Shown: positions 34,311 through 43,047 of the stretch, in pieces
Layout of the letters: every line of letters starts with the position of its first letter
How positions within the stretch are numbered: the stretch's first letter is position 1
Assembly: GCA_903909435.1 (NCBI GenBank)
Contig: CAIVVT010000125.1
Span: 1-46,855 of the forward strand
DNA: 46,855 nt
Direction of reading: 5' to 3'
From: an uncultured Acidobacteriia bacterium
GTDB taxonomy: Bacteria > Acidobacteriota > Terriglobia > Bryobacterales > Bryobacteraceae
Translations under genes and position numbers: made by a program
The notes under the pieces: model-generated
Told to the model about the DNA's origin: nothing
Databases searched by the model: none
The model's input: only the letters and a program-made list of their open reading frames with translations

Positions 34311-35645
34311 ATGAGCCCAGCACCGACCATGCAGAATGATGAAACCGTCGACGCAACGATCTCCGCACTGCCCCAGGTCGCGAGAATATCTCGTGGAGCC
34401 GTTGCCATGGCGTGGTGGTCCGTGTGTAGCGCCATGGTCTACCTGTTCCTCGGTGCCGCACTCGCTCTGGCGCATGGGACGCGCAACGCACTGGTCGGAA
34501 TCACGATTGCTGTCTGCGTCTTCTCGGTGATAAACGGACCGCTAGCGCGATACGCCGTGCAGACCGGACTCTCTTGTGCCGCGCTCTCGCGTCGCATGCT
34601 CGGCAATGTCGGTGCCAGCATCGCAACACTAATACTCGCCGCTACTGGTGTGTACTACGCAGTCTTCGAGGGGTCCGTTCTCGCCGTCGCCATGTCGCGC
34701 GTGATTCCGAGCCTCAGCTACCGTGGCGCGGCTATCCTCATTGCGCTTTACAGCACGCCCATCGTCCTGGGCAGTGTGCAGCGTTGGCTAAACAGGCTCA
34801 ATGGTGCGCTATTGCCGTGCTACCTCGCCGGGCTCGTGATGGTGGCTCTGCTCCCTGTGCTCCATCATGGTTACTCCAACGCCTGGTTGCATCTGGAGCC
34901 GGCCGGTGGGGCACAGCCATTCGGATGGTGGCCCTGCCTGACGACATACCTTGGCGTTCTGATACTTTCGATGGTGACAATGGATTTCGCGCGGTTTGGT
35001 CGCCCGACGGATGCAGATTTTCACGCCCTCGTGACGTTCGGCGCGCCTTTTTACCTTCTGACCTTTCTTGTCAATGGCGCGGTCGGAATATTTCTGGTGG
35101 CAAGTCTCGACGCACAAAGCATCTCTGAAACGGCAGTTGTCGAGGCGAGCCTCCTGACGCTCGGGCCGATCGCAGGTCTCGCCTGGGTTTGGGTTACCCA
35201 GACGCGAATCAACACAGCAAATTACTTGCTTGGAGCGTTGAATCTTCAAGCGCTGACTGAGGAGGTAGTCGGAGCCCGGATTCCGAAGGCGATATGTGCC
35301 GCGGTGGTTGGTGGCGTTGTCTTGGCGTTGACGTCCTTTACGGACGTCTTCTCATATCTACTGACGGCACTTAGCTACCAGGGGATCCTCGTGACAGCGT
35401 GGGTCGGTGTCGCATTGTCCTATGTCATCGGGCGACCCGTGACGGCAGATGACGAGCCAGTCGTGACGGCAGTTTCGCGACCAGGGCTCATCGCTTGGCT
35501 GGCGGGCGCGCTCGTTGGCTTTGCCATTATGATGCTGGGTGGGCCCATTGCATCCGCGTCAGTGCCAGTAACGCTGGCCGTATCGGTCGGTGTCCATAAG
35601 GTAATGTCCTGGGCACCGGCCATGAGCAGGATCACATCCTCGTGA
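34311..35645 (+). CDS. NCS1-family permease (nucleobase/hydantoin/allantoin importer)
   Basis: A 444-residue inner-membrane protein with about twelve hydrophobic segments and cytosine/uracil/allantoin permease-like features (SRGAVAMAWWSV start, LALAHGTRNA, a central MDFARFGRPT). The family imports nucleobases, thiamine, allantoin or hydantoins (Mhp1). Encoded with HyuAB, an amidase and heterocycle-type amidohydrolases, it probably brings in the cyclic amide or a released nitrogenous ring. Its stop overlaps the GTG of the 2-hydroxyacid dehydrogenase. Confidence 0.85.
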   Translation: MSPAPTMQNDETVDATISALPQVARISRGAVAMAWWSVCSAMVYLFLGAALALAHGTRNALVGITIAVCVFSVINGPLARYAVQTGLSCAALSRRMLGNVGASIATLILAATGVYYAVFEGSVLAVAMSRVIPSLSYRGAAILIALYSTPIVLGSVQRWLNRLNGALLPCYLAGLVMVALLPVLHHGYSNAWLHLEPAGGAQPFGWWPCLTTYLGVLILSMVTMDFARFGRPTDADFHALVTFGAPFYLLTFLVNGAVGIFLVASLDAQSISETAVVEASLLTLGPIAGLAWVWVTQTRINTANYLLGALNLQALTEEVVGARIPKAICAAVVGGVVLALTSFTDVFSYLLTALSYQGILVTAWVGVALSYVIGRPVTADDEPVVTAVSRPGLIAWLAGALVGFAIMMLGGPIASASVPVTLAVSVGVHKVMSWAPAMSRITSS

Positions 35646-36628
35646 ATGCGTCGAGCCAAAAGTACAAAATCGCCGTGACCCAGCGAATGCCGGAGCCCAT
35701 TCGGGAGCGCATTCTGCGGGACTTTGACGCGAGACTGGACGTTTCGAGCGCTGCGCAGGAACAGATGGGTTCATGGATCCAGTACTGCGATGGCGTTGAC
35801 GCCATACTTTGCACGCCCGCGGACAGGATGTCCGCAGCCGATATCGCAGCTCTAAGCAGCTCCGTCCGAGTCATCTCGACGTTTTCAGTTGGTTATGACC
35901 ATATTGACGTTCGTGCAGCAACAGCGCATGGAATATTGGTGACGAACACGCCTGGAGTGGTGACCGACGCGACCGCTGACATCGCTTTGCTGCTCTTGCT
36001 TGGCGCAGCGCGGCGGGCGACAGAGGGACAGGCGCTCGCGCGCTCGGGGGCATGGAGAGGGTGGAACCCGACCCAGTTGCTCGGCAACGACCTCACGGAA
36101 AGAGTGCTAGGGATCGTTGGGATGGGACGAATCGGACAGGCTGTGGCGAAACGAGCGATCTCATTCGGAATGCATGTTCACTATCTTTCCGGCTCAGATC
36201 GGCCCAAGTCACTTCCATTTCCTGCAAGGCAACACTGCACCGAGAACACTTTCTGGTCGGCCTGTGAGTTTCTCAGCCTCCATTTGCCATCTACCCCCGA
36301 GAACTATCATTTCCTCAATGCGCAGCGCCTGAGTCAAATGCCGTGTGGCAGCATCCTCGTGAACACGTCTCGAGGGGAAATTGTAGATGACGATGCGGTA
36401 ATTGCGGCGCTTCATGGTGGCCGGCTGGCCGCAGTGGGCCTCGACGTCTACCCGGACGAGCCGAGGATTCCAGCGGGCTACCTCGCTCTACCTAATGCGT
36501 TTCTGCTGCCTCACCTTGGCAGCGCAACCCATGGGACCCGCCTGGCGATGGGAGTTCGGGCGCTCGACAATATTGATGCTGTATTGCGAGGGGATGTGCC
36601 GCAGGACTGCGTCAATGAGCCTGCGTAA
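35642..36628 (+). CDS. D-isomer-specific 2-hydroxyacid dehydrogenase
   Basis: A 328-residue NAD(P)-dependent dehydrogenase (glyoxylate/hydroxypyruvate reductase type): GMGRIG (160-165), the catalytic triad Arg244 (NTSRGE), Glu273 (PDEP) and His291 (LPHLGSA). GTG start in a GTGA overlap with the permease. It may reduce a small 2-keto acid made by the aldolase. The final 14 bases overlap the start of the carboxylesterase gene. Confidence 0.92.
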   Translation: MNASSQKYKIAVTQRMPEPIRERILRDFDARLDVSSAAQEQMGSWIQYCDGVDAILCTPADRMSAADIAALSSSVRVISTFSVGYDHIDVRAATAHGILVTNTPGVVTDATADIALLLLLGAARRATEGQALARSGAWRGWNPTQLLGNDLTERVLGIVGMGRIGQAVAKRAISFGMHVHYLSGSDRPKSLPFPARQHCTENTFWSACEFLSLHLPSTPENYHFLNAQRLSQMPCGSILVNTSRGEIVDDDAVIAALHGGRLAAVGLDVYPDEPRIPAGYLALPNAFLLPHLGSATHGTRLAMGVRALDNIDAVLRGDVPQDCVNEPA

Positions 36629-38222
36629 ACTAGATTTGGTCGCCGGAGATAGGCTCGTGGCCGCGTCGTGGGTTGCGTTGCTGTTTTTCTTCGCTGTGAG
36701 TGGTGATGTGCAGGCGAGCACTGACCTATCTGCTCGTGTTGCCGTCGAGACCGGGTTGCTCGAGGGCGAACGGGCAGGAGGACTCGTCGTTTTCCGTGGG
36801 GTTCCATATGCGGCGCCGCCCATCGGTGAGAGCCGGTGGCGGCCTCCAGAACCAGCGCACGGCTGGTTGGGTGTCCGTGCAGCCCGGAAGTTTTCTCCGA
36901 ATTGCCGCCAGCCAGTGATCGTTGTTGGTTTTGGGCCGTACTCCCACGAGTACATGGATCCTCGCGTTGTCAGCGAGGACTGTCTCTATTTGAATGTCTG
37001 GGCCCGCCCGCGTGTGGGAGCGGCTCCAGCACCAGTTCTGGTATTTATCCATGGTGGTGCGTTTTCTGGCGGCTCTGGTGCTGTCCCCATATATGACGGC
37101 GCAAATTTTGCGCGTCATGGCGTCGTTGTCGTGACGTTGAATTATAGGCTAGGTGTCTATGGCTTCCTGAATCACCCGGAACTTCGTAAGGAAGATGCAA
37201 ACGCGGCGGCTGCAAGCTATGGATTGCTCGATGTCTTGACCGCGCTTCGCTGGGTGAATAGAAATATCGACGCCTTTGGTGGCGACCCGCAGCGCGTCAC
37301 ACTGGCAGGACAGTCCGCCGGTGGGGAACTCGTCAATGAAGTCTTGGAAACGCCGGCGGCGCGCGACCTGTATTCAGCGGCGATCGTGGAGAGTGCCCCG
37401 CCTGGATCGGTGCCACGCAACTCAAAAGGCACGGCGGACAGAATTAGTGCGCGCTTGCTCGAATTACTGGAAGTGCGATCGATCGAGGCTTTGCGCCGCG
37501 TTTCGAGTGAAACAATAGAGCGAGCCGTCGATCAGCTTTCGCAGCAAACTGACCTGATCGGCGCCGGGGAACTGCTATTCACACCGACGCTCACTCTAAG
37601 GGAACCCCAGAGTTGGCAGTCCCTTCCAGTGGACGTCCCAGTACTTGCCGGAATTACCCGCGATGAGGCATGGCGCCTCCGTAGCCGGGACGCATTCCTA
37701 GTCGACGTCAGGAGCCGCTATGGAACTCTCAGTGACCGGTTCCTCGCGCTCTATCCGGCGGAAACAAAAATGCAGGCTCGCATCGCCGCCTCGGATTCAA
37801 GCCGCGATCGACTGGTTAGTGGACTCATTGCATGGAACCATGCTCGGCAAGGCCGGGGTGCGTCACCGTTGTTCGCCTATATCTTCACGCATGTAGAACC
37901 AGGCGATTCCGCGCTTCGCTTTGGGGCGTTCCACACGTCGGAGGTTCCGTACGTATTTGGCACGTTGGATAAGGCTCCGGAACGGATGTTTACGGCGGTG
38001 GATCGGCGGATCTCCCGCGATCTCGTCTTGCGGTGGCTAGCGTTTCTTCGCAGGCGCGATCCAAATGTGCGAGGTCTCGTGAGATGGCCAAGTGCTGATC
38101 TGCATAGTTTCGCGCTGATGGGTATTGGCGAAAGCGAGGTACTGCAGACGCTACCGGCGGCAGAGCGACTTCAGTTCTTCATGGACTTTTTTGCTGGCGG
38201 TGGACGCCCCTCTCTTTTCTAG
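36615..38222 (+). CDS. Secreted type-B carboxylesterase
   Basis: A 535-residue alpha/beta hydrolase with a signal peptide (about 1-34, ending VQAS). It has the EDCLYLNVW signature (121-129), the oxyanion HGG (146-148), the nucleophile Ser234 in GQSAGG and the C-terminal His in FHTSEVPYVFG. ATG 36615 is chosen: the frame is open far upstream but that part lies inside the dehydrogenase gene. It hydrolyses a carboxylic ester outside the cytoplasm, perhaps releasing an acyl group from the substrate before uptake. It is the last gene of the 24-kb operon. Confidence 0.87.
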   Translation: MSLRKLDLVAGDRLVAASWVALLFFFAVSGDVQASTDLSARVAVETGLLEGERAGGLVVFRGVPYAAPPIGESRWRPPEPAHGWLGVRAARKFSPNCRQPVIVVGFGPYSHEYMDPRVVSEDCLYLNVWARPRVGAAPAPVLVFIHGGAFSGGSGAVPIYDGANFARHGVVVVTLNYRLGVYGFLNHPELRKEDANAAAASYGLLDVLTALRWVNRNIDAFGGDPQRVTLAGQSAGGELVNEVLETPAARDLYSAAIVESAPPGSVPRNSKGTADRISARLLELLEVRSIEALRRVSSETIERAVDQLSQQTDLIGAGELLFTPTLTLREPQSWQSLPVDVPVLAGITRDEAWRLRSRDAFLVDVRSRYGTLSDRFLALYPAETKMQARIAASDSSRDRLVSGLIAWNHARQGRGASPLFAYIFTHVEPGDSALRFGAFHTSEVPYVFGTLDKAPERMFTAVDRRISRDLVLRWLAFLRRRDPNVRGLVRWPSADLHSFALMGIGESEVLQTLPAAERLQFFMDFFAGGGRPSLF

Positions 38223-39001
38223 CCCTGGATGAATGGATTTAGAGCTGACTTTCAGTTCAGCGCCGTGGTTCCGGAGAGTGTTAGCGGCACCGGAGCGCGT
38301 GCTGAAACGAACCGGACTCGCGCTGGTGATGCGTCTAGTTGGCACGGCCCCGCGACGAACGCGTGATTCGAAGGCGAAGGGGTCAGAAGGGCCATGACCC
38401 GGCGCGGACCTTCAATCGGGAGGGCTCATGTACGTCCTCGGCGGCGCTTTCGCTTGGCGGTCACAGCGCCAGGGCCTGCCTGACCACGTCGTTCTGGAAC
38501 GTTCGAAGTCCGCTGCGCCACGATCTGCGCCGGGAACGGTGTCGCCGACTCCCGTGCCTGGAGTGAATCATCGTGGATGAAGGCGGGAATCGCACGGGCC
38601 GGTCTTGTGCGCTGCAGCATCAGTCATTGCCCCACCCGCCATCTGCGTTCCCGGAGTTGCAGATTCCGGCTTGGACCGTGATGCCTCTGCGTGTCCCACC
38701 GGATCGTGTCGGCAGAAAGAAATCGACTGTTACGCCCCGTTCCGTTAGCAAGAGGTAGAGGATTGGCCGACGCTCCGCCCACTCGCTTCGATCACGAGGC
38801 CGAACGCCGAGATACGACGCGATGATCCGGGTGGCGATCCCCGCCATGCGGCCGGTCGGTGCCCCTTCGCCTGGCCTGCGCCGTTGGAGCTCCGGCCCGG
38901 GTTTGGCCGATGCCCCTCTTTGCTTTAATACCGCTCGACTAGATTAACGATAGTTACGTCGTTAATATGGGCCTCACGGGACGCCCGCGAGGCTGCACGG
39001 C
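38223..39001. other. Gene-free region with ABC-operon promoter
   Basis: About 780 bases between the carboxylesterase and the ABC importer. Short open frames occur on both strands, but none resembles a known protein, has a good ribosome-binding site or keeps a consistent codon pattern. I could not recognise an insertion-sequence remnant, though degenerate mobile DNA is possible. A weak inverted repeat (GCTGA...TCAGC, about 38243-38260) follows the esterase but is not a convincing terminator. The last 60 bases hold the operator described separately and a GAGG ribosome-binding site for the next gene. Confidence 0.5.
38943..38966. promoter_or_regulatory. Candidate island operator, copy 5: ATTAACGA-N8-TCGTTAAT
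   Basis: A perfect 8-bp inverted repeat with an 8-base spacer; each arm is the half-site TCGTTAAT found also at 3905-3912 and 7218-7225. Read as the 12-mer form it is ATTAACGATAGT (38943-38954), two changes from the copy-4 core. It lies 36 bases before the start of the solute-binding-protein gene, between the likely promoter and the ribosome-binding site. Confidence 0.55.
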
Positions 39002-40081
39002 ATGAACAGGGGACTGCGATGGGGGCTTGGGGCGGTCCTCGCCGCATGCGTGGCAATCTTGATTCGCGCGCCGGCGCGCACCACCGGCAGAGACCTTGTT
39101 GCCGACGAACTCATCGTCGCGACTTCCGGTGGGCTGATTCAGGATGTAGGGCGTCAGACGCTATGGGGGCCCGCCGCACGCCATCTCGGCGTTGCCGTCC
39201 GCGAGGAGTCTTTCGACAACGGTTACCAATTGTTGCGTCTCCAGTCGGCCTCTGGGCGCGTCTCACTAGATGTGGTCGAACTTCCTTCATTCCTCGCCAT
39301 GAAGGGATATCACGAAGGCATGATCGCGCCGCTGGACTACGGTGTCATCGGAACCGGCGGTTTTTCCCCACGGACATCGCCGCCTTACTGTATCGGGATG
39401 CTCTCGGCGTCCTGGGTGATGGGCTGGAACACCGATCACTTCGGTGCCAACCCGCCACTGTCGTGGGCCGACTTTTGGGACGTTCGCCGGTTTCCAGGCC
39501 GACGTGGCGCTCAGGTGGGAGCGGAGGCGCAATTAGAAATTGCGCTGCTCGCGGACGGCGTCGCCCCTAATGACGTCTACCCGACGCTCAGTCGGCCCGG
39601 CGGTATCGCCCGGGCCATACACAAGTGGGAGCAGCTGCGCCCGCATATCGACGTCTGGTGGTCATCCGGCTCACAGTTGGCACAATTAATGAAGAACGGT
39701 GAATTGGACCTGGCCATCGGATGGAACGGCCGATTCGAGCAGGTGATCGCCACGGGCTCGCCGGTGCGTTACACCTATTCGGGTGGGATCCTCACGACCG
39801 ATTGCTGGGCTGTACCTACAGCAGCACCACATCGGCTGCTAGCCATGAGGATGATTGGCGAAATGGTGAAGGCTGAGGCTCAAGCGCGATTTGCCTCGGC
39901 AATCAAGTATGGGCCCGCGAATGCCGGAGCTTACGCCACGGGCCTCTTACCCGGAGACCTAGCGCGCAAGCTGCCTACCCATCCTGCGAACTTGGCCCTC
40001 CAGTTGCCAGAAGACGACGAGTGGTGGGCGCAGCACTCCACCGAAGCGGAACGCGCCTTTGACGAAATGCGGTCCAAGTAG
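39002..40081 (+). CDS. Periplasmic solute-binding protein of a PotD-like ABC importer
   Basis: A 359-residue extracellular solute-binding protein with an uncleaved or cleaved hydrophobic N-terminus (about 5-25). It has the bilobal family pattern (LIVATSGG first strand, DVVELPSF, a WNTDHFG hinge segment, LAIGWNGR). GAGG lies nine bases before ATG. Relatives bind polyamines, opines or other small amine/acid compounds. It feeds the ATPase and two permeases encoded next. Confidence 0.87.
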   Translation: MNRGLRWGLGAVLAACVAILIRAPARTTGRDLVADELIVATSGGLIQDVGRQTLWGPAARHLGVAVREESFDNGYQLLRLQSASGRVSLDVVELPSFLAMKGYHEGMIAPLDYGVIGTGGFSPRTSPPYCIGMLSASWVMGWNTDHFGANPPLSWADFWDVRRFPGRRGAQVGAEAQLEIALLADGVAPNDVYPTLSRPGGIARAIHKWEQLRPHIDVWWSSGSQLAQLMKNGELDLAIGWNGRFEQVIATGSPVRYTYSGGILTTDCWAVPTAAPHRLLAMRMIGEMVKAEAQARFASAIKYGPANAGAYATGLLPGDLARKLPTHPANLALQLPEDDEWWAQHSTEAERAFDEMRSK

Positions 40082-40089
40082 GCCCAGAT

Positions 40090-41166
40090 ATGGTGACTGA
40101 GCACGCTGCGCCGTACCTCGCGATCCAGAAGCTGTCCTCAAGCTACGGTGGCTTCGTCGCGTTGCAGGATGTCAATCTCACGATGCAGCGAGGGGAATTC
40201 CTAACACTTCTGGGCCCTTCTGGATCTGGAAAATCGACGCTCTTGATGGTGATCAGCGGCTTTGCATCTGCCTCTGCTGGAAGGATTGAGGTTGACGGCA
40301 GGGACCTACTGGCATGCGAGCCCCATCGCCGCGACATTGGTGTCGTATTTCAAAACTATGCGCTCTTCCCTCACATGAGCGTCCTGGAAAATGTGATGTT
40401 TCCACTGAACGTTCGCCGGCATTCGCCAGCCGAATCTCGGCGGCGGGCACTGGAAATCCTTGAGAGAGTCGAGCTCGTAGGCTTCGCTGCTCGCAGCATC
40501 AGCTCACTGTCTGGCGGACAACGTCAGCGCGTTGCGCTCGCCCGGGCCGTCGTTGCGGAGCCCTGCATCGTGCTGATGGATGAGCCATTGTCAGCGCTCG
40601 ACAAATCACTGCGAGAGCAGATGCAAATCGAGATACGCGGGCTGCATGACAGACTCGGCTGCACCACGATCTACGTTACACATGACCAGTCTGAGGCGAT
40701 GGCGATGTCAGATCGTGTCGCAGTAATGAATCTCGGGCGCATCGAGCAGGTCGACACACCGACTGCCATTTATCTGCGACCCCGTTCAACCTTCGTCGCC
40801 CGATTCATGGGGAACGCCAATTTGATTCCAATTGACGCTCTGGCCCGTCTAGGGATGCCCGCGACCGCCCTCGAAACGGCTCGTTCCGACATGCGGCTAA
40901 CCGCTGTGCTACGTGCCGAGGACATCCGCCTCGGCATAGGAAAAGACCTTGCATCAGATCTGCGCTTCCAAGCGACCGTTGAACAGGCCACTTACCTCGG
41001 AAGTTCCTGGATGTGCCAAGCGAGGCTCTCTGGCGACATCTCCGTGCGAGTTGCGATTCCAAACGAAGATTACGACCGATCAGGTGCAGTACGGGTTGGC
41101 GCCATCCTGCCGTTTTGCATTCCACACGATCGGGTCAGCTTTGTCACTGATAGCGCGTCGTCGTAG
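40090..41166 (+). CDS. ABC-transporter ATPase (PotA-like)
   Basis: A 358-residue ATPase with Walker A GPSGSGKST (42-50), signature LSGGQ (140-144), Walker B CIVLMDE (Glu165) and a switch His in VTHDQSE; a TOBE regulatory domain follows from about residue 270. It energises uptake by the adjacent binding protein and permeases. The gene starts eight bases after the binding-protein stop. Confidence 0.94.
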   Translation: MVTEHAAPYLAIQKLSSSYGGFVALQDVNLTMQRGEFLTLLGPSGSGKSTLLMVISGFASASAGRIEVDGRDLLACEPHRRDIGVVFQNYALFPHMSVLENVMFPLNVRRHSPAESRRRALEILERVELVGFAARSISSLSGGQRQRVALARAVVAEPCIVLMDEPLSALDKSLREQMQIEIRGLHDRLGCTTIYVTHDQSEAMAMSDRVAVMNLGRIEQVDTPTAIYLRPRSTFVARFMGNANLIPIDALARLGMPATALETARSDMRLTAVLRAEDIRLGIGKDLASDLRFQATVEQATYLGSSWMCQARLSGDISVRVAIPNEDYDRSGAVRVGAILPFCIPHDRVSFVTDSASS

Positions 41167-41175
41167 AGCAACCGG

Positions 41176-42048
41176 TTGCAAAATTTAGTGCCTACCTCCC
41201 GCGGCATCCATCTTCCCTTTGATGTCGGGCTGGTTGCGCCTGCGCTGACAATCATTGTCGTAGCGCTCGTTGCACCGATAGCGTGGGTGTTATACCTCTC
41301 GTTCTTTGCAGACCAAGGTCACTTTAGCGTACAGAGCTATATGACTGTGTTGGGATCGACGCTGGAACTTAAGGCGTTTCTCACTACATTGCGTCTCAGC
41401 GCAAGCACCTTGGCGCTCTGCATCTTGCTCGGCGTGCCCTATGCGCTCGCGATGACCCTCGTAGGTCGTCGTGTCGCCACTGCGCTGATGTTCGCGGTGA
41501 CGCTGCCTTTCTGGACCGCTTTGCTAGTGCGGACGTTTACGTGGCTGATCATTCTTCAAAGGCATGGATTGGCAAGTTCGGCATTCGAGAGCCTCCACCC
41601 CAGTGCGGAGTCGATTTCATTCGTGAACAATCTAGCCGGAACGCTAATTGGAATGACCCACATCATGCTCCCAATATTCATCCTCCCGACCTATGCAGCG
41701 ATGCGAAGCGTCGATCCGGCGCTGATTCGTGCAGCGATCAGTCTTGGCGCGACGCGCCTGGTGGCCATCCGCGGCATCCTGCTGCCTCTAAGCATGCGCG
41801 GCATTCTGTCCGGTGCGACGCTTGTGTTTGTAACGAGCCTCGGTTTTTATGTCACTCCTGCCCTGCTGGGTGGTGGAAAGGTGAATGTGCTGTCTGGGCG
41901 CATCGAACGGAATATCACGGCCTATGATGACTGGGGCGCCGCGAGTGCTCTGGGCGTGCTTCTGTTTCTTCTGGTTGGGGCTGTCCTGATTGCGGCGAGG
42001 TTTGTGCTCGTCAGATCAGGCCGCCCTGGTGGGCCCGACAATGAATAG
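41176..42048 (+). CDS. ABC-transporter inner-membrane permease 1 (PotB-like)
   Basis: A 290-residue permease with six predicted membrane helices and the EAA-type coupling loop (AAISLGATRLVAIRGILLP). The start is uncertain: TTG 41176 gives the full frame, while GTG 41188 gives a 286-residue form with a normal N-terminus; neither has a strong ribosome-binding site. It ends inside the next permease gene (8-base overlap). Confidence 0.85.
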   Translation: MQNLVPTSRGIHLPFDVGLVAPALTIIVVALVAPIAWVLYLSFFADQGHFSVQSYMTVLGSTLELKAFLTTLRLSASTLALCILLGVPYALAMTLVGRRVATALMFAVTLPFWTALLVRTFTWLIILQRHGLASSAFESLHPSAESISFVNNLAGTLIGMTHIMLPIFILPTYAAMRSVDPALIRAAISLGATRLVAIRGILLPLSMRGILSGATLVFVTSLGFYVTPALLGGGKVNVLSGRIERNITAYDDWGAASALGVLLFLLVGAVLIAARFVLVRSGRPGGPDNE

Positions 42049-42865
42049 TAATTTTCGCATCACGCGGGCTCAGGAAATGCTTATCGGCCTCGTGGCGCTT
42101 TCGTTGGGAGGCGTTCTGGTGCTCCCGACTTTACTTGTGATCCCGATGTCGTTTTCGAGCGCGGATCTACTGGAATTTCCGCCCGCACATTGGTCTGTCC
42201 GGTGGTGGCGGGAATTATCGCAGTCGGTAGTGTGGGTGGACGCAATTCGACTCAGCATTTCACTCGCGATTGGAACGACGCTCATTGCTGTACCGTCTGC
42301 ATTTGCAGCTGCGTTCGCGACCGTATCAGCAACGAAGCGCCGGGCAAATGTTATTCATGCGGCACTTGTTTCGCCACTACTCGTGCCACCGATACTAATC
42401 GCTTCCGGCCTATTCTTCATTTACTCGAGGTTCTCTCTCAACGGCACGTTCTCCGGCTTGCTAATCGGCCATGTGCTCATGGCGCTGCCGGTTGCTTATC
42501 TCATTCTGCGCCCAGCAATACTTGGCTTTGACTTTGAACAAGAACGTGCAGCAAGGTCTCTGGGAGCAAGCCGCTGGGAGGCGACCTGGGAAATCATGAT
42601 TCCCCAGATCGCGCCGTCAGTGGTCATAGCGATCCTGCTCGCGTTCCTGACGTCGCTGGATGAGGTGATTATCTCGATCTTCGTGGGGAGTGGACGAGCG
42701 ACAACTATCACGAAGGTAATGTTCGAATCGCTACGCGACAGAATCGATCCGATAGCTGCTGTGGTGTCGACCGGTTGGACAACAGTAGTGTTCGTCGTGG
42801 TAGCGGTGGTCGTGCTGCGGTCAGGCTCTACGGAAGGGCAAGTGCGCGTTGCATCGGATAGTTGA
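42041..42865 (+). CDS. ABC-transporter inner-membrane permease 2 (PotC-like)
   Basis: A 274-residue permease with about six membrane helices and the coupling loop ARSLGASRWEATWEIMIPQ. ATG 42041 overlaps the end of permease 1 and is favoured over an upstream in-frame ATG. Together with the three genes before it, it completes a D-A-B-C-type importer for a small, possibly nitrogen-containing compound. Confidence 0.88.
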   Translation: MNSNFRITRAQEMLIGLVALSLGGVLVLPTLLVIPMSFSSADLLEFPPAHWSVRWWRELSQSVVWVDAIRLSISLAIGTTLIAVPSAFAAAFATVSATKRRANVIHAALVSPLLVPPILIASGLFFIYSRFSLNGTFSGLLIGHVLMALPVAYLILRPAILGFDFEQERAARSLGASRWEATWEIMIPQIAPSVVIAILLAFLTSLDEVIISIFVGSGRATTITKVMFESLRDRIDPIAAVVSTGWTTVVFVVVAVVVLRSGSTEGQVRVASDS

Positions 42866-42920
42866 TGTCGCAGCTCAGGCAAGATCCCAACAATAGTGGC
42901 TTATTCGCCAAGGAAACCCA

Positions 42921-43028
42921 GTGCAGATCAAGCTGATCAATTCAGCGGAAGCTGTTAGTGAACTGTGGACTCCGGGAATACGCACCGTGATGCAGCGGCA
43001 AATCATTGCGCGGGCACGGGTGCAATAG
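42921..43028 (+). pseudogene. Possible truncated cupin-protein remnant (35 codons)
   Basis: A GTG with an AAGGA ribosome-binding site six bases upstream opens 35 codons ending at TAG 43026. The middle, SEAVSELWTPGIRT, resembles the N-terminus of a class of small cupin proteins, which would normally continue for about 100 residues. Here the frame ends, and the sequence leads directly into the next gene. It may be a decayed gene or a short leader peptide. The match is brief, so confidence is low. Confidence 0.3.
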
Positions 43029-43047
43029 TTCTCTAATGGAGATCAGG

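Noticed and set aside
36402-36614. N-terminal extension of the carboxylesterase frame
   Set aside because: It overlaps the 2-hydroxyacid dehydrogenase coding sequence, and a signal peptide begins only at ATG 36615.
38620-38847. Minus-strand frame in the gene-free region
   Set aside because: No recognisable similarity or ribosome-binding site; similar-length frames occur on the opposite strand.
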